In this document: positions 27,401 through 39,400 of the stretch, piece after piece | Layout of the letters: each line of letters begins with the position of its first letter | Numbering within the stretch: the stretch's first letter is position 1 | Assembly (NCBI RefSeq): GCF_017875645.1 | Contig: NZ_JAGGMR010000001.1 | Span: forward strand, 310,001-374,000 | From: Nocardia goodfellowii | GTDB lineage: Bacteria > Actinomycetota > Actinomycetes > Mycobacteriales > Mycobacteriaceae | Direction of reading: 5' to 3' | DNA length: 64,000 nt | Translations under genes and position numbers: made by a program | The notes under the pieces: generated by a model | The model's database searches: none | What the model was told of the DNA's origin: nothing | The model's input: the letters and a program-made list of their open reading frames with translations, nothing else

Positions 27401-30400
27401 CAGTGGCCGGATCGCCCGCGGGGTCGACAGCACCGGCTGCGGTAGGCGCGGCCGCGACGGGGTCAGCGGCACCCTGGGCGGTCGCCAGCGCTGGAGTGGT
27501 GGTTTCGTGGGTCTCGTTCGGAACGAGAACCGCGGTGACGATCATGTTGTCGCGCACCAGGAAACGGCCGTGCATCTCGGTGAGCGGACGGCCGTCTCTA
27601 CCGACGGCGTCCGTCAGGATTCGGACGTGGAAGGTGCCCGCGTCGGCGTCGAAGGTGATCAGCGAGTTCCGGAAGATGTGGTGTATGCGCAGGGATTCGT
27701 CCCCGGTCAAGGTGTACCAGGCTTTGAAGATGCTCTCCTTTGCGGAGAACAGCACCTTGTCCCACGCCACGCCGGAATCCGGCAGGCAGTCCAACTGCTC
27801 CTGCAACCAGAGGAGTTCCTCGGTGCGGCCGGTGTCGAACATCATGTTCCGGACCGACGCGTTGTCCTCGGCGTCGATGCCGACCGAGCGGACCTGTCCG
27901 GCGTCGGCGACCACCGCGGCGTAGTAGTCGAACCCGGACGCCCGGCCGATCTTCTTGTTGGTGATGCTGCCGACGACGCCGTCCGGGAACAGCGGCTCCC
28001 CGAGCGGGCCGCGCAGAATCGCAACGTCCTGGTGGCCGAGCGCCGCCAGGGCACGCCGGGCAGCGGTGCGGGTATTGGCCTTCTCGCGCACCCACTGCGG
28101 CGGAGACGACTCCCGCACCAGGATTTCGGCTTCCGCCGGCAACAGCACGGCGGCGGGGTCGTCGCCGATGATCTCGGCCGTGTGCAGTTCGGGAAGGAGT
28201 TGACCGATCAGCGAGGAGACGGACTCGCCCGACTGGACCTGCGGGTCCGGTTGCACGGCGTGCGAATCATTACTGGATTCGGAGCCGCCGGAAGACGGTG
28301 GCTGCGACGGGTCACCTTGCGGTGCGAGCGGGTCGGTGGGCTGCGACGGCTGACCACCATCGTCCGGATCGCTTCCGGCCATCGAGCGGATGAGCCAGAT
28401 GGACTTGCCGCGGCCGTTCGCCAGCGGTGCGTAATCCCAAGCGTCGGTGTCGATGTGGGTCAGCTTGACGCCGCGCCCGCGCTCGTCTTCAGTGTCGGTG
28501 GCTGCGTTGCGGGCAGGGTCGACATCGGGATTCGCATCAGCGTCGCGGGCGGCATCGACATCGGCTGTGGGCGCGTCACCGGCATCAGGGGCGGCTGCGG
28601 CGCCCTGCTCCGGCAGCGACTCCTGTTCGGACTCGTCTGTGTCCAGCGCCGACAGATCGAACTCGAAGTTCTCGTCGAGTTCGGCCAGTTGGGCATCCCG
28701 CGCTTCGATGGAAGGCAGTTCGGACTGCGTCGTGGCGGCCGCCGCCGCGTCGGCCTCGTCCGCGCGCCGTTTCATCCCGTTGGCGGCGGCGCGGATGGGA
28801 CCGGTGGGCGGGTAAGTGGGTTCGTTGTCGAAGACCTGGAGCACCAGTTCACCCGAACCGGGCAGCATCCGGAGCACGATCCGCACCTGGCCGGTGCTGT
28901 GCTCCAAGGCATTGGCGACGACCTCGCTGGTCAGCAAGCGTGTGTCGTAGAGGTGATCACCGGCGGCACGGCTCCAGCCGATCGCTTCGAGTTGCTCCAT
29001 CACCCAGGCACGGGCGGGCGGGACCGATCCACGGCGCTCGTCGGAGACCCGATCGGTCTCGTACAGGTTGTCGGGGCGCTCGGTGGTCGTCATGACCTCG
29101 CCGACCACAGTTTCGGCGTAGCCGCCCGGGTGGCCGACGAAGGCGGCTCCGGATTCGGTGAGCCAGGGCAGGATCACCGAATCATGCAGCTCGGCGAACG
29201 CCTCGGCGAGGCGCACGGGATCCGGGCCGGGCTGGAAGGACGGGTCCTTGGTGTCGATGCCCGCGTAACCGAGGTCGAGATTCCTGTACCGCATGGTGGT
29301 CCCGCTCGGGCCGCGGGTGAATTCCAGGGTGACCCGGCCGCTTGCGCCGCGAACGAGGTTCAGCGCCAACGTGACCGACAAGATGTCGGTGCGACCCTGG
29401 GGTGTCTCGACGTGGACGAGGTCGACGAATTTTGCCTTTGTCCAGAATCCGTCGCCGGCACCGGCGAATTGGTAGGCGTCGGCGCCGCGACCTTCGATGA
29501 GCTCGTCGACAGAGAGGGTTGTGGTGTCACGGTCGAACAAAGTGGCCGGGTCGAGGTCGTAGTGATCGAATACTACGTCCGTGAGATCTACGTTGCGGCG
29601 GGCCAGCTCGAAGCGGAGCTGCGTGACGTACTTCGGATCTTGGCTCGCAGTGAAGAAGGTGGCGCTGAACGGGTGAACCTCGACCAGTTTGCCTTCGACG
29701 ATTCTCCAGTCACCCATCGCCGCCGGACCCTCATCGATACTGCTGTAGGTGCTGTACAGCGCCGGGTGGTTGGAACTCGGCGAGGTCCGGAACTCGCCAT
29801 TCTTGTCCATGACGAAGTAGTCGCCATGGTGATGGACAGTGTTGTACAACTCCCCGCCGGGGCCTCGGAACAAACCATCGGCGCCCAGTCGAATGATCCG
29901 GAAGGGTGTTTCGCTCGAGGTCTTCGGTTTGTACTCGTCGTTGTCGTCCGGGCGCGCGACCTCGTATTCGTCCCGCGTCGGCACCGGCCCGGCCAGCGGT
30001 TCCGGCTCCCGCTCGGGCCGGGCTACCGGCTCGGGATCCGGTACCGCCGGCGGGTTTTCGTCGAACTCGAACCACACCGTTTTACCCGCGACGACATCAC
30101 CGTCGTCGACCAAACCCCAACCGGAGCGCTGGGTCGAGGACTTCAACAGAGCGATACCCGTGATGTCATCGCCGGCGGGTTCGACCGGGAGTTGTGCGCT
30201 GCTGTCGGACATTTCGACGCTGAGCAACCGGTCTCCGGTTATCCCCGTCACCCGCACCTCGAACGAGCCGTCGCCGCCGGTGTGGGCACGGGCGTTGCGA
30301 GCCAGTTCCTCGGCCATTCTGCCCGAGGTGTGGGCCGCTTCCGGAACACGCCAGTCGGAGACCAGAGCACGCGTCAGCTGTCCAGCCAACTCCACATCGG

Positions 30401-33400
30401 TCTGATGTGACTGCCGCACCGGCATTTCCAGGCCGATGGTCCGCGTTACGCCCGCACCGGTCACGGTGAGCGCGACCGCGGTGTCACTGCCTTCGGGGGT
30501 CACCTCGAGACGCACCCGGCCGTCCGCCGGATCGCCGGACACTTGAATCCGGACCGTGCCGCCCGCGCGGCCCAGCACGACCCGGGTGACCGCGTCGATC
30601 GCCGCGTCGACCTCGGCGTCGTTGCGCCCAGCGGTCAGCTGGGACAGCCCGTTGAGCGCGTGGTCCAGGTCGGTGTCCGGGGCGATGGTCAACTCGAACT
30701 CGCGTGGCCGCGGCGGCGGTGCGGCGACGGCCTCGTCGGCGCCGATGTTATGGGCGGGTCGAGCGTCCGGATCGGCCGGATAGAACTGGTTCGGGCGATC
30801 CGGAATCCCGTTGCTGTCGAAGACGATGCCGGACAGTTTGGCTACGCCGGGCCGAGTGGAGCCCCACACGTAGGGCCGCCAGATCCGGGTGCGGGGGTTG
30901 AACTCGAAGACCTGGCCGCCGCGCCTGGCCATGGCATAGGCGTGCGCCCCGATGCCGTTGCCGTCTGGCCCTTCGTAGTGCTCGACGACGAGCACCTCTT
31001 CGGCGCGGTCCTTGCTGTCGAGCAGGCGTACGGCGATCTCGTCGCGCGAGGTCAGCGACTCCATGCGGCCACCCGCGTGGTCCTCGGCGGTGTCGGCGTC
31101 GCGACCCGCCAGACCGGGGCCAGCGCTGAAGGATCGGATCGTGGACTGCGGGCGGCCCCGGCCGATCGCGTCGAAAGACCGGTCCAGGCAATCGTTTTCG
31201 GTGATTTCGATACCGTCGGCCGGCGCCGGGGAATGCGTGGCGTCCTGGATCGGGGCGGTCGCGGATTCTGGTGTCATCGACGCGTAGCGCCCGGCCGCGA
31301 TCTGCGCGAGGGTGGCCAAACCTCGGGCGGGCGTATGGGTTGCGGGGTCGGCGAAACCGAACCAGCGCAGGTGCGCCTGCTCGTCGACATCGCGGACGGC
31401 GGCCGAAGGTAGGGCCGGGGCGGGCAGACCGGCGGCCGAGAGCAGTTGGACGTCGGACCCGACGCCGAGCGATCGCATACCCCCGTGCAGGAACCGCGCG
31501 GTCCGGCTCGGACCGGACAGCATCCGAACATCGATCCCCGCGAGCAGCTTTCGCACGTTCATGACCGCCCACTGCGCGGGGGTCGCGGGCGCGAGGAACA
31601 CCCGGCCCGGCGGTAGTCCGAGCCGTCCCGTCTCCGGCACCGCCTGATCCAGCGAGGCCGGATTCAGCGAGGTCACCGTGGCCACCTGACCGGCGAGTCC
31701 ACCGCGCCACCCGGCGCGCGCGGCCACCGGCACATCCTCGCCCATCGCGATGAGATGGTTCTGCGGCATCACCCCCGACTGCCCAGCGAGCACATTGTTG
31801 AACGCGCGCACGGCGTTGTAGGAGGAGATGCGATCACGCAGGTCCAAGCCCGGATTCTGACCGGCGTCGGCGCCGAGGCGGCCGATCACCGCCACCGACC
31901 CGCCGGTTTCCGCGGCGACGGCCTCGTAGAGGTTCACCATCGAGTACAGGTACTTGTCGGCCTCGGCCAGGTCGACATCGCGGCCGAACTCCACCCACAG
32001 CACGTGCTCGGCGGAATCGACTGGGCCGACGCTGAATTCGGCCATGCCGCGGTTGCCGACGACATTGGATCGGTGCGACCGGACACGTACCTGCGGCGGT
32101 TCCACCGGCGGGCGGACCTGAGCGGCTACCTGTTCGGCGCGGTACAGCGCCTTCCAGATCGACTCCGCGTCAGCCAGCTCGGCCACAGCGGTCCTGGGCA
32201 GGTCGATCACCGCGTCGCCCAACCGGTTGATGGTGCTCAGCAGTGCGTGCTGCAAGGCGTCCTCGCGCGCGTCCGCGGGCAGCCCTTCGGTGTGGGCCAG
32301 CGAGACCGGATAGTCGTACTTCATCCGCAACTGCTGATCCGGGGTCAGCCCGTGCCACCAGCGGGCGTTGAGTAGCGCGTGCCGCGGGTCGTTGGCCCCG
32401 GTGAGCAACTGCGCGACGGGGGCGGTATCGAGCGACGTGCCGTGCAGGTCGAACAGCTGCCGAACCGCCTCGACACCTTCGTCCGCATGCGGGATCGGTC
32501 CGTCGAGTTCACGCAGGGTGTACCGCGGACCCCACGGGGCGCTGTCGGCCGCCGTCGGCGGGCGGATCGGATTGCCGGGCGGGCCGTCCGGGTAGCTCGG
32601 CGCGGTCGGCTCGGTGGAAACCGTGTCTGGTCGGGGGAATTCGGGGATCGGCTGCCAGTTCGGCGGGTTCTCGGTGACAGTGACACCTAGACCGGCCGCG
32701 ATCAGAGCGAATTTGTGCTGCGTCGCGTTCGGAATGCGGGCTTGGACATCGGCGAAGCCGTGCGTCTGGGGGATCGGCTGCGGACCGGACGGGTTGCCCG
32801 CGACCCGAGACGCGCCGAACTCCTGCACCGACATCCCGACACCGCCGCGGCGGAAAGCATTGCGGCGCAAGCCCGGCGGACGGCCATCCTCCCATGCGAC
32901 CAGCCGCCCATCATGGGACATGACATAGACGGGAGTTCCGAGACTTTCGGCCTGCGCGGTCGTGACGCGCAGCTCATGGGCGACCACCGGACCGAAGCCG
33001 AATTCCGCCGCGGACCGCATCGGACCGGTTCCGGCCGGATCCACCAGCACGACCGCTTCCGCCAACCGATGCGCGGCATCGATGTTCGCGAGTTCGCCGA
33101 CCAGGAACCGGCCACGCGCACCAGCGGCCGTCGTGATCAGCGCCCCGGTGCCGTGCCCGAAGAGATAGTTCGCGGGCGGCGCGCCCGAGCCGTTCCGGGC
33201 AGCGGCGTCACCCCGGGTGACCTGATACCCGGCGAGATCATTGAGCAGCAGATCACCGGCACGCGCGGTCCGCCCGGCCACGGTCCCCGGGCGGCTGCCC
33301 AGATCCTGGTCGGTGCTGACCCAGGCGATCACCGCCGGGCGGTCCTCGTTGTCGCCCTCCCGGATCTGCATGGTTCGACTGGTCGCGTCGTAGTGGTTGC

Positions 33401-36400
33401 ACGCCGCGAGCAGCACCGGATCCAGGTCACCGAGCGAGGTGCCCGCCTCGGCCACGATCCAGCTCACCGAGCTAGCGTGCGCGACATCACCGAAGGAGAT
33501 CATGGCCCGGCCGTCGCCGTAGGCGAGCAGTTGCACCTCCGGCGGGGTCAAGCCGCGATGCACGGTGCGGGCCAAACCCTCGGCGCGCTGCAACGACTTC
33601 GCCGACGCCTCGATATCCCGCAGCCGCGACCGCTCCCCCGGGGTCAATGCGATCGCCGGAATCGCCTGCAGCGCACGCCATTCGCGCGCGAGCGCCATCC
33701 GGTTGGCGTAGTCGCGCAGACGTGTCCGCTGCGGAAAATACGGTATCGGCACCAGGTTGTGCAGGCCCTCGGCCCGGCCCACGACATCCGGGTACACCCG
33801 CAGGATCAGATCCCGATGCTCGTTGGACAAGCCGTCCCAGAACACGCGGTTTTCTCTGGCCCGCTGCCACGCGCCGTCCACCACATCCGAATTCGGCTCC
33901 GGCGAATGCAGCAGCACCGCTGGACCGACGCCGGGCGTCGCGGCCGGATGCTGGTCCAGCAGCGCGTCGGCGCGCAGCCGTTCGGCCTCGGTGAAGCCCG
34001 GATCCGGCGGGAGTACTCGGTAGTCGTCCGGCCCGAACGGAGGATCCCGCCCCGGGTTCGGTGACGGGTCGGTGGCGCCGATGTTGTGCTCCGGGTGCGC
34101 CGCCGGGTCGGCGGGGAATTCGTCGATGTGCCGCAACGGATTTCCGGCACTGTCGAAGCCGATCGCGGACATCAGCACGGCGTCCGGCGATACTTCACCC
34201 GGAACGAACGGCCGCCAGACGCCACCGTTGTCGTTCAGGTCTCGCACCATGATCACACCGCCGCGGTTGGCCATCGCGTAGGCGTGCGCACCGATGCCGT
34301 CCGCGTCCGCCGAGGCGTAGTGATCGACCACGATGGCGATGGATAGCGGATCGCTCGGGTCGGCGAGCCGCGCGGCCACCTCGTCCCTACTGCCGAACTG
34401 TTCCAGTCGTCCCTTCGCGTGGGCTTCCAGCGCCTCGGCGGTGCGTCCGCTCAAGCCGGGGTCATCGGTGAACGGCTGGGCGACAACGCTTCCGGTTTCC
34501 TCGATGACCGTGTCGACGGAGAAGTCCGCGCACCGCTGGGTGGTCGCCTCGGGGACCGCTGTGTCCGGTTCCTGAAAATCCGGCCTGTCCTCGATCGAGG
34601 TGGTGTCGCCCATGTCGGATGCGCCGATGACCGCGGCGAGGTCCGCGTCCGAGTCGAAGCCGAGACCAGCCAGAACGTCAGCGAGCACGCTGTCGTCTGA
34701 TTGATCGGCGGCGTCGGCCATCACGTCCGAAGGGGTATGCGCCGGATCGGCGGCAGATCGGATGGCCGCCAGAATCGAATCATTCAAACCGGCCGGCATA
34801 TCGTCGAAGTCGTCCCGACCCCCCGTAGTCACTTCGGCCGACTCCGGCAATTCCGGCGCGGGCAGGCCGGCCGCCTCGTGCACCCGCGACCACTCGCCGT
34901 CGAGGAGTTCCGCGCTTACGGCGGCGGTCAGATAGTCCAGATCCAGATCGTGACCCGCCCGCAAGATCGACACGAGATCATCGAAATCCTGTGGCCGATC
35001 GCTACTCAACGCCAGCAGCTTGAACAGGATCATGTCTTCGACGCTGATAACACCGTCCACCGCCCGGCTCATCGCCGTCTGCTCGATCACGCCCTCGTCC
35101 ATCAGCAGATCGATCGCGATCCCCGGCCCGCGTAGGTAGATGGCGTACACGTCGCCGTTCACATCTGATTGCGGCAGCACGTCACGATTGGGGAAAGCCG
35201 CGACGAGTTGGGTGATCAAGACTTCCGGATCACCCGATACCACAAAGTCGACGTCGGGTGTCGAACGTGGCTCGCTGCGATACATGTTGGCGGCCTGACC
35301 ACCGGCCAGCACGGCCTGGATCCCGGCATCTCGCAGACGCTGCCGGATTTCGCGGACTTCAGCGGGCACGCTGCTGGATGAGCCCGTCGGCGGCGGGTCT
35401 GTCTCGGTGGCACCGATATTGGTGTGCGGGCGGTCCACGCCGGCGTGTGCCGAGGGATCCTGATCGACATGGAGGGGACGGACGGCGGAACCGTCGTTGT
35501 TGAAGACAATGCCGTAGACGCCCGCGACATCGGCGGACTGCCGGCCCGACTGGTACTCGTACTCGAGAACGCGGCCGTCTACCTTCTCATGCACCATGAC
35601 CCGGCCCAAGCTGTCGGCGTAGAGCACCATCACGTGCGCGCCCACCAACTCACCACTGTCGAGTTTGCTGCGGAATTCGAGGACCGCGTTCACCGTCGCG
35701 CCGGTGTCACGGACCAGCGCCGCCGCATCGTCGAGCGAGCGGAAGCCACCAGGTCGCCAGTCGGCACCCATATGGCGGGCGTAGCGGTCAGGATCCACGC
35801 CCGCCAAATCGGTTTCGGCGGAGTCCGGGATCGGTTGAATCGCGCTATTGCCGGTCAGCAGCCGGGTGAAACGTTGAGCTTCCGGGGCACAGTTGTTCGG
35901 GCTGTCCTGTGGCTGCCTGGTTTCGGGGGTATCCGGCAAGTGGAATTCGACGCCGCCATCGATGGCGGAGGTGTCGCCCGCCGTCCGGGAAGCTCCAACA
36001 CCCTCGGATTCCGGCGACGGCGGACTGGAAACCGGCGCCTGCGGGGCGGAGGCGGCCACAGCGCCGTACCCGCCGCCGCCCGCCGCACGCAATTCGGCCA
36101 CGATGCTGCGCACAGTCAGACGCTGTAGCTGCTCGACCTCCGGCTGCAGCATCTGCAACCTGGTTGCGACCAGCGCGAGCCGAAGCTGGTCCAAGTAGCG
36201 CAATTCGGCGAATCTGCCCGCGACACCGTGCAATCGGCTGATGGCCGTACGCAGGGCCCCGAGTTCTTCGCGCTGCGCCATTTTCACTTCGGCCAGTGCC
36301 GCACCGGTGGTCAAGAAGACTCGGGTCGAAAGAATGTCATGCAAGTGGCGCACCGATTCCATGCGCGCCCTGCCGTCTCCCATTCCCGGCTGGGTTCTCA

Positions 36401-39400
36401 GTTGCGCATGGGGTACGCCAGCGAAGTACCGCTGCTCGGCATATTGCCGTGGCTTCGGTGCGAGCAGCGGGATAGCTCGAGCCAGGGTCGCGGGCGCGTG
36501 CTTCGCGTAGGCCGCGAAGTAGGCATCCAACCGCGTCGCGTCCGGTTGTCCATCCAGCAGATGCTCGACAACTTGCTTGACGACTTTGGGCAGTAACTCC
36601 TGGACCGCAGCCAAGGGGATCCCGGTCTCGGCCGCGATGGCGATGGGTGAAAGCCCTGAGACCAGCGCCGAGTTCGCGATCCGCACGCCGGTGGCGTCCA
36701 GGTGGTTCAGGCCACGCATGGTTCGCTTCCCCACGGCCGGGTTGTCCCGGAAGACCTGCCGAGCGAATTCCAGGTCGACCGCCGCCCGCTCCCGATTCGA
36801 AGCACTGACGCGTTTCGCGAGCTCGCTCACGGCCTCGGAGTTTTCCCGCCACACCTCGCTGACGGTGCCACCGACTCGTTCGGCCACCTCCGAGTACCGC
36901 AGCCCGTCGACAACCCGCAACCGGATGATCGCTTGTTGACGTGGGTCCAGCTGTGACAGCAGATCCGCAACCAGGTTCGGGTCTGCACCGAGGGCTGCCT
37001 CGACTACTTCGAACGGGTCTCGCCCGTCATCGATGTCGTCGCTGATCGGTGCCGGCGAGAGGTCCGAACTCGGCACCGGCACAGTGCCGTCGGCGATTGC
37101 CGGGCGCGTGGACTCAGGTGGCTTCGTACGCTTCGACGGCTGCCGCGAGGCGCGGACCGGTTTCTGTTCCGCAGGGCGGCTGAGCCGTGGAGCGGGCTTT
37201 ACGGCCGGAAGCGGTTGCCCTCCCGTCTCCGCGTATAGAGCTGCCACGAGGCTGCGCGTCGTAAACTGCAGCATCTGCTGGACATCCGGTTGCGCACGAC
37301 CCATCCGGGCCGCGATCGCGGCAATTCCCAGCATGTCCACAAACCTCAGGGCCGCGAGAGTACGGTTCGCACCACGCAGACGCTCGACGGCGTGCCGCAA
37401 TACATCAGCTTGCTCCGCCTGCGCTGCTCGCACCATCGCCAATGCATCGGAGGTCGACAGGAACACTCCGGTAGACAGGACATCGTGCAATGCGCGGATG
37501 GCCGCTAGACGGACGTTCCCGAACCCGGCCCCGAGGCCGAGCTCGGCTTGCACCTCGTCCATGGAAAGGCCGCGCAGATAACGGAGCTCGCCGAATTGCG
37601 CGCTCCGGCCGGACACCACCGCCAGGGCGCGAGCGAGCTGGGTCCGGTCCGCGTCCACCAGGATCCGGAGGTGTCGGTCCAGCACGGCCGCGGTCGCGGC
37701 CAAGGCGCGTGCGGCGCTCTCCAGCTCGCTCAGCACAGTAGCCATCGAGCCGCCGACCTCGACCGCGACCTCGGCGGGAGTGCGTCCCTCGACCAGATAC
37801 AACCGCACCAGCCGCTGTCCATCCGCGGAGACCAGCCGGTTGGTGCGTGGATTGCTCAACATCGAAACCAGGAATTCCGGATCGGACCGCTGCACCTGGC
37901 GGAGCAATTCGAGTTCCGGCATCGCCGGACCTGTTTCGGTGTCGATGAGCCAGCTCGCCAGCAACTCCACCGCATCGTTGCCGACCCGGGCCACCGACCT
38001 GGCATCGTTGTGGATCTGGGCCGCGATCTCGGCGTCCGCCAGCCCTTCGAACAGCTGCAGTCGAATCACGGTCTGCTGCTCTGCGCTCAGCCAACCGATC
38101 ATGTTGCGTACCCGTTCAGGGTCGGCGTCGAGCACCTGGCGCACCACCGCCAGCGGATCAATGGTGTCGTCCAACAACGGATTCAGCGCCATGGCGACCG
38201 AGCTCGGGGGCGAGATCGCGTTCGTGGGATCGCTGCCCGGTGCCGGGTGTGCGCGCCCCTGTCGCAGGTCCGTCGTCGAAGTCCGGTTGCCAGCCAGCAC
38301 CTCGGATGATGGTGGAAGCACCGGCCCCGTCTCCTCCGACGGCACGGTCGTCGAGTCTTCCGGTACGTCAACGGTTTGCTCGTCCGATTCGTCCAGCATG
38401 GCTTCGAACGCCGAGGTATCGAACTCGTCCGGCAAGTCGGCCAGCGCTGCGTCCAGATCCGCACCCTTGAGCGTCGGCCCCTGATCGATCCCCCCGCTTA
38501 CAGCGGCAGGATCACCACCGTTCTCGTCATATTCGAACCAAATCGTCTTGGCCCACGGCCCGGACTCCTCCACCCGAAGACCTGAACGATGAGACATCGC
38601 CTCCATGAAATTCAGGCCGCGACCGGACTCCGAGCCCAGGCTGGTACCCCGCCGCGCGGGCAGGGTCGGATTCAGATCAGACACCTCGACCCGCAACACC
38701 CGCTGCCCGCCACGTTCGAGAACGGTGACCGCGACCTGACCATCGGTCTGCGCATGCCTCGGTACGTTCCCCGCGATTTCCGAAGTGACCAGCAACGCAG
38801 TGTCGATCTGCCCCGGATCCGCCCAACCCCGAGTCAAATCCCGCACAGCTTGCCGCGGATCGGCGAACTCCTGGCCGATGATCGGGATCTCGGTGCGGCC
38901 GAGTACCACCTCATCGGCCGCCGGATCGGACACCGATGCCCGCTCGGGCTCGACACTCTCCTGTGGAGGCGCGGATGCATCCACCGCAGCGGCCGCGAGT
39001 ACGGGGATGCCGGTTCGGTACGGCCAGTTCGTACCGGTGATCATCCCGTGCTCCTGGATTTCCAGAAGTCTGGCGACCGCACCCTCGATCGCCTCGGGCT
39101 CCAAGCCCGACAGTACGGCGCGCAGGTCGTCCGGCTCCACCGCGTTGACCAGGTCCAGAACCGCTGGTTTCAGCTGGCGACCCACGGCCTCCGCGACGAA
39201 AATCGACTTCGGTTCGACCGGGAAGGAGTCCGCGTCGATCGGGAAGGTGAATTCATCGTCGGTCGAGATCACCTGGCCGGCCGGGGTGATGACGGTGTCG
39301 CCCTCGTGCTTGTCGCGATTACCCGCGATGTAGTCCTCGACCGCGAGCATGTCACGTACGACTCCGCGCTCGTCGCCACCCATCTCGCCGGTGAATGCGA

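Noticed and set aside
27490..28160. Part of a non-ribosomal peptide or polyketide synthetase
   Set aside because: There are no adenylation, condensation, ketosynthase or carrier domains anywhere in the giant frame; the surroundings are toxin-type modules.
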